Assembly: GCA_011391455.1 (NCBI GenBank) | Contig: JAABQN010000042.1 | Coordinates: 1 to 12,052 of the forward strand | Source: Nitrospiraceae bacterium | Lineage (GTDB): Bacteria > Nitrospirota > Nitrospiria > Nitrospirales > Nitrospiraceae | DNA: 12,052 bases | Direction: 5' to 3' | Shown: positions 6,408-12,052 of the stretch, in pieces | How positions within the stretch are numbered: position 1 is the stretch's first letter | How the letters are laid out: each line of letters begins with the position of its first letter | Translations under genes and position numbers: made by a program | The notes under the pieces: generated by a model | What the model saw: only the letters and a program-made list of their open reading frames with translations | Told to the model about the DNA's origin: nothing | Databases searched by the model: none

Positions 6408-7043
6408 ATGACTACTACACCAACACCCAAAGCCCTGACCTACGATGAGAAGAAAGCCGCCGATGCGGCCTTCACGGGCCGTCCGTTTAATGAGGCCTGG
6501 TCCGCTTCAGCCCGAGCGATCTACGACGGTATCGTGAAGGCCTTGCCTCACACAGACCTGGAGGTTCCTGCTCTTACAGATGTCGAAGAGTTCATCGAGG
6601 CGCCTCTCGCGCTAGAGCCATCAGACGGGCAAGAGTTGCTGGATGAACCTGTAGCGCGCCAAGCCCTTCGGGACCGGGAAGCAGCGATTCAGGCCGGGAT
6701 CTTGATCGACGTGACTCCCACCGCCCTGCAACTCGGCATTACATTCCCAGTCACGATCACGCGACCACTCTGGGAAGCGGGAATCGTCACGAGCCAAGCG
6801 CTCCCGGAAAAGGATCAAACCAGCAGATTGCGCGACATTCTGATGGCCTTTCGTCTGCGCCTGGCCAGTCTGACAACGGTGTCACCGCTGCTCGACTTTC
6901 CGGTTCTACTGGCCTTGCCACCGAGCCAGGTGCCACAGCCGGTGCCGTTATTTGCCCTCATTCAGGCAGACCCCACGCACCAGGCGAACGTGACGCTCTT
7001 GCTGCCGAATGAAGTGTCGTTGTCCATCAACTCATTAAATTAG
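6408..7043 (+). CDS. Conserved-looking protein of unknown function
   Basis: This is a 211-residue protein I cannot assign to a family. It has no signal peptide and no membrane span. The first 60 residues are polar with a YDEKKAADAAF helix. The middle (about 60-100) is acidic, and the second half is rich in beta-prone hydrophobics (LQLGITFPVTITRPLW, then repeated LP pairs), suggesting a globular cytosolic domain. The segment from DVTPTALQLGI through TSRLRDILMAFRLRL resembles regions of the plasmid/phage-type DUF6573-like proteins only in a very general way, so no function is proposed. It is a single-gene unit with its own promoter and a strong terminator that begins in the stop codon. It is divergent from the J-domain gene and convergent with the nucleotidyltransferase gene. 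Confidence 0.82.
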   Translation: MTTTPTPKALTYDEKKAADAAFTGRPFNEAWSASARAIYDGIVKALPHTDLEVPALTDVEEFIEAPLALEPSDGQELLDEPVARQALRDREAAIQAGILIDVTPTALQLGITFPVTITRPLWEAGIVTSQALPEKDQTSRLRDILMAFRLRLASLTTVSPLLDFPVLLALPPSQVPQPVPLFALIQADPTHQANVTLLLPNEVSLSINSLN

Positions 7044-7084
7044 TCCGGCTGGCGAACAAGTTCGCCAGCCGGACTTGTTCATTT
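7042..7084 (+). terminator. Intrinsic terminator overlapping the stop codon of the 6408 gene
   Basis: A perfect 16-bp inverted repeat (AGTCCGGCTGGCGAAC at 7042-7057 and GTTCGCCAGCCGGACT at 7060-7075) is separated by AA and followed by T-rich sequence. The first arm starts inside the TAG stop codon. The long GC-rich stem and U-rich tail are typical of Rho-independent termination. Confidence 0.85.
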
Positions 7085-7156
7085 GGTTTGTCTTGTTTGT
7101 TTGGTTGAATGAAACTAACCAGATAAACCAAACAAACCAAATAGACCAAACAGACC
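7082..7156. repeat. Palindromic element of 9-nt units, copy 2 (inverted relative to copy 1)
   Basis: The core GGTTGAATGAAACTAACC (7103-7120) is the reverse complement of the copy 1 core with one base difference. It is flanked by 9-nt units: TTTGGTTTG and TCTTGTTTG on the left, then AGATAAACC, AAACAAACC, AAATAGACC and AAACAGACC on the right. The shared core plus the same 9-nt register shows a common origin with the element at 1234-1341. Here it lies between convergent genes, directly after a terminator, and is A/T-richer in its arms. Confidence 0.9.
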
Positions 7157-7173
7157 AGCCTTGTCCCTGACTC

Positions 7174-8478
7174 CTAGCCAAGCCACTTCCGTACAAAAGC
7201 GCGCTCCGCCGCCTCGGTTGTGACCCTTCCATCGATCCGCGCGTCCAATAGTTTCCCCAAGATCGTCTTATACTGCGGCCCTGGTTGCAATCCCATGGCC
7301 TGAAGATCCCGCCCGGTCAGTACCGTCTTCGTTGTCCTGTTCTTCATATAGGCCGTAAGGCGTCGTTTCAGCAGGCTCAACCCAACCTTCTGCTTCCTGC
7401 TCACCTGCTTCGCGAAAAGCAGCACGTGCACCTCGTCCGAAAAATCTTCCAAGAGGCGAAATATCTGTGAGCGCCGTACTGTCCCTTTATCAGTGAGTCT
7501 CTTCAATACGCGATCGGCCCGACCTCCTCCAAAACTCACCCTCTTCGCCTGCTCACGTGAAAGGGTTAATCGCCGGATCATCGTGGCCACCACGGCCGGG
7601 CTGGATTCGCTCGACAAGGCCATCAGATAGACGATCGGCCTGTCGATCGCAGAGTCCGGGAATCGACTCACCCACCAGGCGAGCGATTTGGAAACGGCAG
7701 TGACCGTTCGCTTCACCTTGTTTGTGTAGCGCAGCCGGCTGTGGAGAAAACGCAGCAGTTTCAACTGCTCGAGCCGCGCAATGGCACGCGCTGGATCTTG
7801 CTCGGCAAGCAGCAGCAGGATTTCGTTTTGCAATCGAGGGCCGGAGAGGCGCTGGACCAAATTTGTTGAGGCCGCTTGTGCGAGCAGCCGCAAGGTGGCG
7901 CGCTCAAGACGAAAGCCGAATCGTTGTTCGAACCGGATCGCTCTGAAGATACGAGTGGGATCGTCTTGAAAACTGCCTGCATGCAGCACGCGAATGGTGC
8001 GAGCCTGTAGATCGCGCTGCCCTCCGTTGGGATCGAGCAAGCGGCCGAACTCCCGCTGATTGAGTTGCACCGCAACGGCATTGATCGTGAAATCCCGCCG
8101 GGAGAGATCCTCTTTGATCGACGCAGGCTGAACAGTCGGCAGGAGAGCAGGCTGGGCATAAGACTCTCGCCTGGTCATTGCAATATCCATCTTGAGTCCG
8201 TTTTTGAACGTGAGCCGCGCCGTCGCAAACCGTTCAAATACCGCCAGCCCAGACCCATGCCGGTCGGCGACCAGCTTCGCAAAGGCGATCCCGTCTCCCT
8301 CTACCGTAAGATCAAGATCCCAGTTCTCCCGCTTCAGCAAGAGATCGCGGACGACTCCGCCAACAAGATAAACGGACATACCTTGCTCATCGGCAAGTCG
8401 GCCGACTTGTTTCAACAAGAGCAGCTGTCGTACAGGCAATCTGTTCAACGAAACGGTCTTTTTTATCTGGCACTTCAT
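7174..8478 (-). CDS. tRNA nucleotidyltransferase / poly(A) polymerase family (class II, CCA-adding type)
   Basis: This 434-residue protein has the class II nucleotidyltransferase head. The motif-A signature is YLVGGVVRDLLL followed by NWDLDLTVEGD, with catalytic Asp54 and Asp56 and a third carboxylate Asp98 in KMDIAM. RRDFTINAVAV (127-137, ribose/nucleotide recognition) and DPTRIFRAIRFEQRFGF (the helical neck) follow. The remaining 230 residues are the helical body and tail that bind tRNA. The family adds CCA, CC or A to tRNA 3' ends, or poly(A) to RNA; length and head motifs favour CCA addition, but a split CC-/A-adding role cannot be excluded (cca or pcnB family). An ATG at 8487 is also in frame, but it overlaps a TACAAT -10-like hexamer placed 7 nt before ATG 8478, so I prefer 8478. 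Confidence 0.92.
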   Translation of the reverse strand: MKCQIKKTVSLNRLPVRQLLLLKQVGRLADEQGMSVYLVGGVVRDLLLKRENWDLDLTVEGDGIAFAKLVADRHGSGLAVFERFATARLTFKNGLKMDIAMTRRESYAQPALLPTVQPASIKEDLSRRDFTINAVAVQLNQREFGRLLDPNGGQRDLQARTIRVLHAGSFQDDPTRIFRAIRFEQRFGFRLERATLRLLAQAASTNLVQRLSGPRLQNEILLLLAEQDPARAIARLEQLKLLRFLHSRLRYTNKVKRTVTAVSKSLAWWVSRFPDSAIDRPIVYLMALSSESSPAVVATMIRRLTLSREQAKRVSFGGGRADRVLKRLTDKGTVRRSQIFRLLEDFSDEVHVLLFAKQVSRKQKVGLSLLKRRLTAYMKNRTTKTVLTGRDLQAMGLQPGPQYKTILGKLLDARIDGRVTTEAAERAFVRKWLG

Positions 8479-8485
8479 TGGACAC

Positions 8486-8491
8486 ATTGTA
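8486..8491 (-). promoter_or_regulatory. -10-like element of the tRNA nucleotidyltransferase gene
   Basis: TACAAT (8491-8486 on the minus strand, 5 of 6 matches to TATAAT) lies 7 nt before the preferred ATG. No Shine-Dalgarno is seen, and a clear -35 was not found. Confidence 0.4.
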
Positions 8492-8625
8492 GCAATCTCC
8501 CCGCAGCCAAGACAGCCCTGGGGATCGGGACATACTTCCTACTTAATTTCCCGTTTACGAAACGACTGCGGGTTCGTTCCATCTCATAGTAGTCCACCAG
8601 CCAGGTCACCGACGCCGGCGAAGGA

Positions 8626-8739
8626 ATGACCGTGGCATTTACCTTACAAGGAGACGGGGAACAGTTTCCTGTGATTGCGCGGGGCCAGATCGTCAGCATT
8701 GGCTTCAGCCCTGCAGTACTTGCCGGCACGTTCCGATAA
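8626..8739 (+). CDS. Possible small ORF or gene remnant ahead of a plus-strand terminator
   Basis: A 37-codon plus-strand frame (MTVAFTL start, AGTFR end) finishes 19 nt before a strong plus-strand terminator. The frame is open back to tandem TAG TAG codons at 8587-8592. The peptide (TDAGEGM just before the ATG, then alternating hydrophobic residues) is vaguely reminiscent of the second half of a PilZ-type beta barrel, which would make it the remains of a longer gene. There is no good Shine-Dalgarno. The main reason to list it is the terminator, which implies plus-strand transcription through a region with no other candidate gene. It could equally be a non-coding RNA. No other feature is seen between 8492 and 8625. 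Confidence 0.25.
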   Translation: MTVAFTLQGDGEQFPVIARGQIVSIGFSPAVLAGTFR

Positions 8740-8758
8740 ATATTTCGTCGGGACTACA

Positions 8759-8794
8759 GAGCCGGCCGCCCTCCTGCGGCTGGCTCTTTTTATT
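8759..8794 (+). terminator. Rho-independent terminator, plus strand
   Basis: GAGCCGGCCGC (8759-8769) pairs with GCGGCTGGCTC (8776-8786) over 11 bp with one G-U pair and a 6-nt loop, followed directly by TTTTTATT. The reverse direction has no U-tract, so it serves plus-strand transcription. Confidence 0.88.
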
Positions 8795-8812
8795 CGTGCA
8801 AACACCTAGGCC

Positions 8813-8826
8813 AGCATGATCATGCT
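8813..8826. repeat. Perfect 14-bp palindrome
   Basis: AGCATGATCATGCT is fully self-complementary and lies between the plus-strand terminator and the 3' end of the convergent minus-strand gene. No U-tract follows in either direction. It could be a protein-binding site or chance. The remaining bases up to 8890 show nothing else. Confidence 0.3.
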
Positions 8827-8890
8827 AGAGCCGACATCCGTACTGTGCTAGGATTTGAGAATATGGAAAGGAAAAGAAGAAAGTATTGAC

Positions 8891-9790
8891 TCAGTGATCG
8901 CGCCCGCTGCCGCCACCCCCACCGCCGTCCGATCGGCCCCCTCGGTCGTCGCGGCCACCGCCACGATCTGAACGGTCGCCACGGTCACCGCGATCATCCC
9001 GCCCACCGCGATCCGAGTCTCTGCCCCGATCCATCCGGTCTCCACCCCGATCCCCGCCGCCCGATCCGCTGTGATCCTGGTCGCGGAACAGCTGATCGCC
9101 CCGTTCACCTCTGGAGATCTGGTCGCGAATAAACTCCGTAGTGATGCGCCCCTCTCGGAAATCTTGTCCGTGCCGTTTTATCTCACGAGCCAGATCCGCC
9201 AACTCGGCGGGACGAAAGCCCTGCCTCATGCCCTCTGCCACAACCGCTGCGCCGTCTTTCGAGGGAATCATGGCTTCCTTGATCACCGCCAAACTTTTCG
9301 CGCCGCCACCCAGCATGTCCGGACTCATTCTTTGCCCTTGGTGCTGCCCACTTCGCGCCAAATCACGCACCTCATCTGCCGTAGCGCCTCGGCCAAAGGC
9401 TTCGGCCAAGGATTCCATTGCTCGCTGGCGGTTCCCTTGATCCTGATCGACCATCCCTTTCGCCACCGACTCTTGCAACACCTCTCGGGCCGACTCGAAG
9501 TTTTCTACCATCTGTTTCAATACCGGATCGATTCGCCTCGGCTCCACACCCTTGGCCAACCCCTCTTTCACCTTGTTCGCCAACGCCTCAGTCGGAAGAC
9601 CTCTTTCGCCGGCCCTCGATACTTGATTGAGCAACTGATTGACCTCTTCCGCCGAGTGACCCCGCGCCGTACTCAGCCGAGTGATCGCCTCTCGATCCTG
9701 CGTCGAGAGCGGCTCTGCCAGGGCTGGAAGAGCAGGCAGCCACAAGGCTAAGCAGAGAAGCCACAGTTGAATGTCGATTCGTTTATTCAT
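8891..9790 (-). CDS. Secreted helical-repeat protein with Arg/Gly/Asp-rich tail, unknown function
   Basis: This 299-residue protein has a signal peptide (MNKRID start, hydrophobic 9-24, likely cleavage after ALA at 23-25). Residues 28-227 are mostly helical and contain repeated segments of the kind GATADEVRDLARSG and FRPAELADLAREIKRHG, suggesting degenerate helix-turn-helix-like repeats of about 30 residues, with no DNA-binding role implied. Residues about 228-299 are low complexity, almost only R, G, D and S (repeats such as DRGGRDDRGDR), ending in a Gly run and GRDH. Such tails are disordered and may bind polyanions or calcium, which is inference. It is the last gene of the sigma-factor operon: its ATG is 4 nt after the lipoprotein stop, so translation is probably coupled. 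I do not recognise the family. Confidence 0.85.
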   Translation of the reverse strand: MNKRIDIQLWLLCLALWLPALPALAEPLSTQDREAITRLSTARGHSAEEVNQLLNQVSRAGERGLPTEALANKVKEGLAKGVEPRRIDPVLKQMVENFESAREVLQESVAKGMVDQDQGNRQRAMESLAEAFGRGATADEVRDLARSGQHQGQRMSPDMLGGGAKSLAVIKEAMIPSKDGAAVVAEGMRQGFRPAELADLAREIKRHGQDFREGRITTEFIRDQISRGERGDQLFRDQDHSGSGGGDRGGDRMDRGRDSDRGGRDDRGDRGDRSDRGGGRDDRGGRSDGGGGGGSGRDH

Positions 9791-9794
9791 AGTC

Positions 9795-10178
9795 TTAGTG
9801 AACGATCACGACCCCATTCGTTTGCCCGAATCCATCCTTCACAAAATCCACAGCCATCGGAGGCGTGACCCAGCGTGTCCCATCAACCAGATACATGAAG
9901 GTATATTCTCCTTCTCTCAACGGCACATCCACCGACCAAAGACCTGCCCCATCCCTCATTTTCATCTTCGTTGCCTCTTCGGCCCATCCGTTAAAGGAAC
10001 CAACCAGCGCCACCTTCTTGGCTTCCGGTGCCAACAGCACGAATCGCACACCGCCTGCCACCGACCTCGGCAACTCCGGCTTTTGTATCGCCTTCGCGCA
10101 GGCCGACAGAGCGACGATCATGCACAGGGCCATGACGCCTCGCAGGAGGCAGGTGAATCTCGCTGATGGCATCCCCAT
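9795..10178 (-). CDS. Lipoprotein with AMPK/CBM48-type glycan-binding domain
   Basis: This 127-residue protein starts with a lipoprotein signal (Arg7 and Arg13, hydrophobic 14-26, lipobox LSAC with Cys27), so it should be lipid-anchored in the envelope. Residues about 42-127 form one AMPK beta-subunit/CBM48-like (isoamylase N-terminal type) domain: VRFVLLAPEAKKVALVGSFNGW, LWSVDVPL, EYTFMYLVDG and a final GVVIVH strand. These domains bind alpha-glucans such as glycogen. The frame is open to 10313, but the lipoprotein signal places the start at 10178, 10172 or 10133; the last has GAGG upstream but would lose the arginines. The domain is paralogous to the C-terminus of the preceding anti-sigma-like protein. 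It lies 53 nt after that gene and 4 nt before the next. Confidence 0.82.
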   Translation of the reverse strand: MGMPSARFTCLLRGVMALCMIVALSACAKAIQKPELPRSVAGGVRFVLLAPEAKKVALVGSFNGWAEEATKMKMRDGAGLWSVDVPLREGEYTFMYLVDGTRWVTPPMAVDFVKDGFGQTNGVVIVH

Positions 10179-10231
10179 GCAGAGGAGAGTACCCAACCCC
10201 TCGACTCGTTGCAAGAGACCGGCATGGGGTA

Positions 10232-10918
10232 TCAGATGGCGACATCGAGCACCGCATTCTGCGCTCCAAATCCATCGCCCGTTCCCTCTTCCGCCAAGGG
10301 ATCGGCAATCCACTGCTTGCCGTCAATGACGAACATGTACTGGTACCGGCCCGGCTTCAGGGCGATCGTCGCAGTCCACATCCCCCCCTCGGACCGTTCC
10401 AACTTGGTCTCGGCAGGATTCCAGCCATTGAAGTCGCCTGCCACCGACACAGATCTGGCTCCTGGCTGAAGCAACACGAGCCGCACAAAGACCTTGCTTT
10501 CTTGATCCGGCGCGAACGAGGCCGTCTGCGCCTGGTTCCCGGCAACCGGGACCGGCACTTCCACAATCCGTTCCGGCGCAAACTGCAACAGGCCAACAAC
10601 CGCTACCAACGCCACAGAGGCGGCCGCCATCGCGCCGGCGAAATTCCATTCCAGAGTCCGTGGCGCCGTGACCATCGAGCGGAGTCGATCCCATAGGCTG
10701 GTGCGTTCAATCGCCAACTTGCCCTGCACCTGGGCGAGGAATCGCGCAGAGGGCGCGAGGCGGGGCAACTGCGACGCCTCCGCCACAACCAATTCCAGAT
10801 TCAGCCAGCGCCGCCGCAACGATGGATCGGCATCCACCGATTGAAGAAAGGCCACCCGTTCCTCCGGCGTCAGATCGTCATCGAGAAACCGTTGAATCAG
10901 CAGGTCTTGTTCGTGCAT
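10232..10918 (-). CDS. Membrane anti-sigma-like protein fused to an AMPK/CBM48-type domain
   Basis: This 228-residue protein has three parts. Residues 1-90 are a cytoplasmic helical domain (IQRFLDDDLTPEERVAFL, then DPSLRRRW) like the N-terminus of anti-sigma factors and their zinc-free relatives; the HxxxCxxC motif is absent. A single membrane span lies at about 93-113. A Pro/Val linker leads to residues 142-228, an AMPK beta/CBM48-like domain with VSVAGDFNGWNP, MWTATIAL, RYQYMFVIDG and a final AVLDVAI strand. By topology the sugar-binding-type domain would be in the periplasm. The ATG is 2 nt after the sigma-factor stop (TAGGG then ATG), implying coupled translation. The pairing with an ECF sigma gene makes an anti-sigma role likely, but it is not proven. 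Confidence 0.85.
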   Translation of the reverse strand: MHEQDLLIQRFLDDDLTPEERVAFLQSVDADPSLRRRWLNLELVVAEASQLPRLAPSARFLAQVQGKLAIERTSLWDRLRSMVTAPRTLEWNFAGAMAAASVALVAVVGLLQFAPERIVEVPVPVAGNQAQTASFAPDQESKVFVRLVLLQPGARSVSVAGDFNGWNPAETKLERSEGGMWTATIALKPGRYQYMFVIDGKQWIADPLAEEGTGDGFGAQNAVLDVAI

Positions 10919-10920
10919 CC

Positions 10921-11508
10921 CTATGCCTCTTTCAATTCCGCCAACTCCCGACTCAGCTGCAGCCGTCCTTTATAGACCCGCATTTTCAACGTATCCGCAT
11001 TCACTCCGACAATCTCCTGCATCTCCTCGTAACTGAGTCCTTCGACGTGCTTCAGCACAAACGCCTCACGGTAGAGCGGCGGCAACCGTTGAATCGCCTG
11101 ATCCAACTGCGCAGCGACTTGCTGCTGCGACAAGAGCCGTTCCGGGGTTCGTTCCTCTGCCACCGCTCCCTCATCGAATACCTCATCAACATCGACATCC
11201 TGGGCGCCCTGCCCCGGCCGTTTGACTCGGAGCCAATCCTTACACTTATTCGCGGCAATTCGGTAGAGCCAGGTAGAAAACTTCGACTCAGCTCTGAATC
11301 TCGGCAGCGCCTTAAATGCCGCAACAAATGTCTCCTGCGCCAGATCTTCTGCCTCAGTCCGATCCCCCACCATCCGATAGGCCAGGTTCACAATGACGGT
11401 CGCGTACCGTTCGACCAACTGCCCAAATGCATCGGAATCTTGCTTCAGACTCCGCGCAATCAGCTTGGCTTCATCATCCAGCCCGCCGTGACCTATCTGC
11501 ATGGCCAT
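10921..11508 (-). CDS. ECF-type RNA polymerase sigma factor (sigma-70 family)
   Basis: This 195-residue protein shows sigma region 2 (about 27-97: DAFGQLVERY, AEDLAQETFVAAFKALPRF, FSTWLYRIAANKCKDWLR) and region 4 (about 130-185: LPPLYREAFVLKHVEGLSYEEMQEIVGV, TLKMRVYKGR). Regions 1 and 3 are absent, as in extracytoplasmic-function sigma factors of the RpoE type. It directs RNA polymerase to promoters of an envelope-stress or envelope-signal regulon, normally held inactive by a membrane anti-sigma, for which the next gene is the obvious candidate. An internal ATG at 11502 is also possible. The upstream Shine-Dalgarno is weak. It is the first gene of a four-gene operon; no clear ECF promoter could be assigned upstream. 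Confidence 0.93.
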   Translation of the reverse strand: MAMQIGHGGLDDEAKLIARSLKQDSDAFGQLVERYATVIVNLAYRMVGDRTEAEDLAQETFVAAFKALPRFRAESKFSTWLYRIAANKCKDWLRVKRPGQGAQDVDVDEVFDEGAVAEERTPERLLSQQQVAAQLDQAIQRLPPLYREAFVLKHVEGLSYEEMQEIVGVNADTLKMRVYKGRLQLSRELAELKEA

Positions 11509-11523
11509 GCTCGCTGACCAGAG

Positions 11524-11697
11524 ATGGCCTTTAGATGTCTGCTTATCCTGCCTCTCTGTATTGTTGGACGTAACGATAGGCAGGACGTAAACACCCTTGG
11601 AGCGGCTTGTAAGCTGTTGAAAAGACTTGGTGAAGCTGAAAAGATAGTCGATGCAGCAATCATGGCTGGCCAGGGAACAATCGGGGAATCCTGCTAA
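11524..11697 (+). CDS. Possible 57-residue protein, unknown
   Basis: This plus-strand frame starts with ATG 15 nt from the divergent sigma-factor start and stops exactly on the 3' end of the convergent barrel gene, so it fills the gap between them. The product opens with a hydrophobic, signal-like segment (MAFRCLLILPLCIVG) and continues with an amphipathic, Lys/Glu-containing part (LKRLGEAEKIVDAA) ending GESC. It has four cysteines. The peptide looks more protein-like than random. There is no strong Shine-Dalgarno and no promoter is identified, and the region must also carry the sigma operon's promoter, so this may be a chance frame. Apart from the direct repeat noted within it, nothing else is seen in 11509-11693. 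Confidence 0.3.
   Translation: MAFRCLLILPLCIVGRNDRQDVNTLGAACKLLKRLGEAEKIVDAAIMAGQGTIGESC
11566..11590. promoter_or_regulatory. Direct repeat GGACGTAA x2 upstream of the sigma-factor operon
   Basis: GGACGTAA occurs at 11566-11573 and 11583-11590, 17 nt apart start to start, 58-82 nt upstream of the sigma-factor ATG. The pair could be a regulator site or part of an autoregulated promoter. With only two 8-mers this is tentative. Confidence 0.2.
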
Positions 11698-12052
11698 AAA
11701 CGGTAGCTGGTCCCGACTGTAAAGACGTGGTCAGGAGCCCCGTTGGAGAGTCCCACAGCGACTCCCCCGTTGAAACGCCATTCTGAGGAGGCCCTATAGC
11801 TCATGCCAAAAAACACGTCGCGGATATTTTGGGCTCCGGAGACAAGAGACCGGTATTCTTCGAAATAGACACTGCCAAGCAGGTTCTTCGAGAAGTAATA
11901 GCCCCCTCCGATGTCATACCACCACTGGTTTCTGAGATTCCGGCCTTCCGGTCGACCGATGATGTTGAAGCCCCCATCGATAAAAGTAATCCAGTTGTCA
12001 CCCAAGAGTTTGGAGACTTCAGCTCCAACTCCCTCGTCCATCTTGCCGGTCC
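11694..12052 (-). CDS. Outer-membrane beta-barrel (transporter-like) protein, C-terminal part
   Basis: The frame enters from the right edge and ends after about 119 residues, so the N-terminus is missing. Alternating hydrophobic/polar strands with many aromatics are visible (WITFIDGGFNIIG, WWYDIGGGYYF, SVYFEEYRS, DVFFGMSYRA, EWRFNGGVAVGLSNGAPDH), and the chain ends in SYRF with a terminal Phe, the classic barrel-assembly (BAM) recognition signature. The GLSNGAPDH near-terminal turn resembles outer-membrane proteins annotated as transporters of the phenol-degradation meta-pathway family. The visible part corresponds to about six strands. An internal ATG at 12041 is not a credible start because the frame and barrel pattern continue upstream of it. 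It is on the same strand as the sigma operon but 185 nt away. Confidence 0.8.
   Translation of the reverse strand, partial: TGKMDEGVGAEVSKLLGDNWITFIDGGFNIIGRPEGRNLRNQWWYDIGGGYYFSKNLLGSVYFEEYRSLVSGAQNIRDVFFGMSYRASSEWRFNGGVAVGLSNGAPDHVFTVGTSYRF

Noticed and set aside
8475..8729. Minus-strand 84-codon frame upstream of the nucleotidyltransferase.
   Set aside because: It overlaps the nucleotidyltransferase start and the candidate promoter, and runs opposite to the terminator; no protein-like features beyond chance.
9071..9751. Plus-strand frame of 226 codons opposite the R/G/D-tail protein.
   Set aside because: Shadow of a gene with a clear signal peptide and operon context.

Overview
This 12 kb window comes from a GC-rich Gram-negative bacterium. 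Signal peptides, a lipobox and the C-terminal end of an outer-membrane beta-barrel support a diderm cell. The gene style resembles Nitrospira (Nitrospirota); that is an inference from familiarity with such proteins and intergenic repeats, not a proven assignment. No rRNA, tRNA, CRISPR array, transposase or integrase was seen.

Layout. Positions 1-1182 (minus) hold the N-terminal 394 codons of a membrane protein, probably CPBP (CAAX-like) family, running off the left edge. A divergent intergenic region with a 108-nt palindromic element built from 9-nt units separates it from a plus-strand run: a PLP-dependent alanine/serine-glyoxylate-type aminotransferase, a 51-residue single-span membrane protein and a metal-dependent amidohydrolase. 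Next comes a low-GC island: a SAM-dependent methyltransferase on the minus strand whose stop codon lies in an attC R'' box and whose start follows the R' box of a well-formed attC site. This is an integron gene cassette without an integrase. Beyond it, still on the minus strand, are a secreted protein of unknown function and a short J-domain co-chaperone.

From 6374 to 7084 (plus) a single unknown gene has its own promoter and a strong intrinsic terminator. A second copy of the 9-nt-unit palindrome follows, then a minus-strand class II tRNA nucleotidyltransferase (CCA-adding/poly(A) polymerase family). Between 8488 and 8890 is a plus-strand terminator with only a tiny ORF before it.

The right third (8891-11508, minus) is a compact four-gene operon: an ECF-type sigma factor, a membrane anti-sigma-like protein carrying a C-terminal AMPK/CBM48-type glycan-binding domain, a lipoprotein with the same domain, and a secreted protein with an Arg/Gly/Asp-rich tail. 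This looks like an envelope signalling module in which a carbohydrate-binding fold may be the sensor. A possible 57-codon plus-strand gene fills the gap before the C-terminal part of an outer-membrane barrel protein at the right edge.

Across the window, four genes (1182 minus, 6249 minus, 6408 plus, 8478 minus) have a -10-like hexamer only 6-8 nt before the ATG, which suggests leaderless transcripts.
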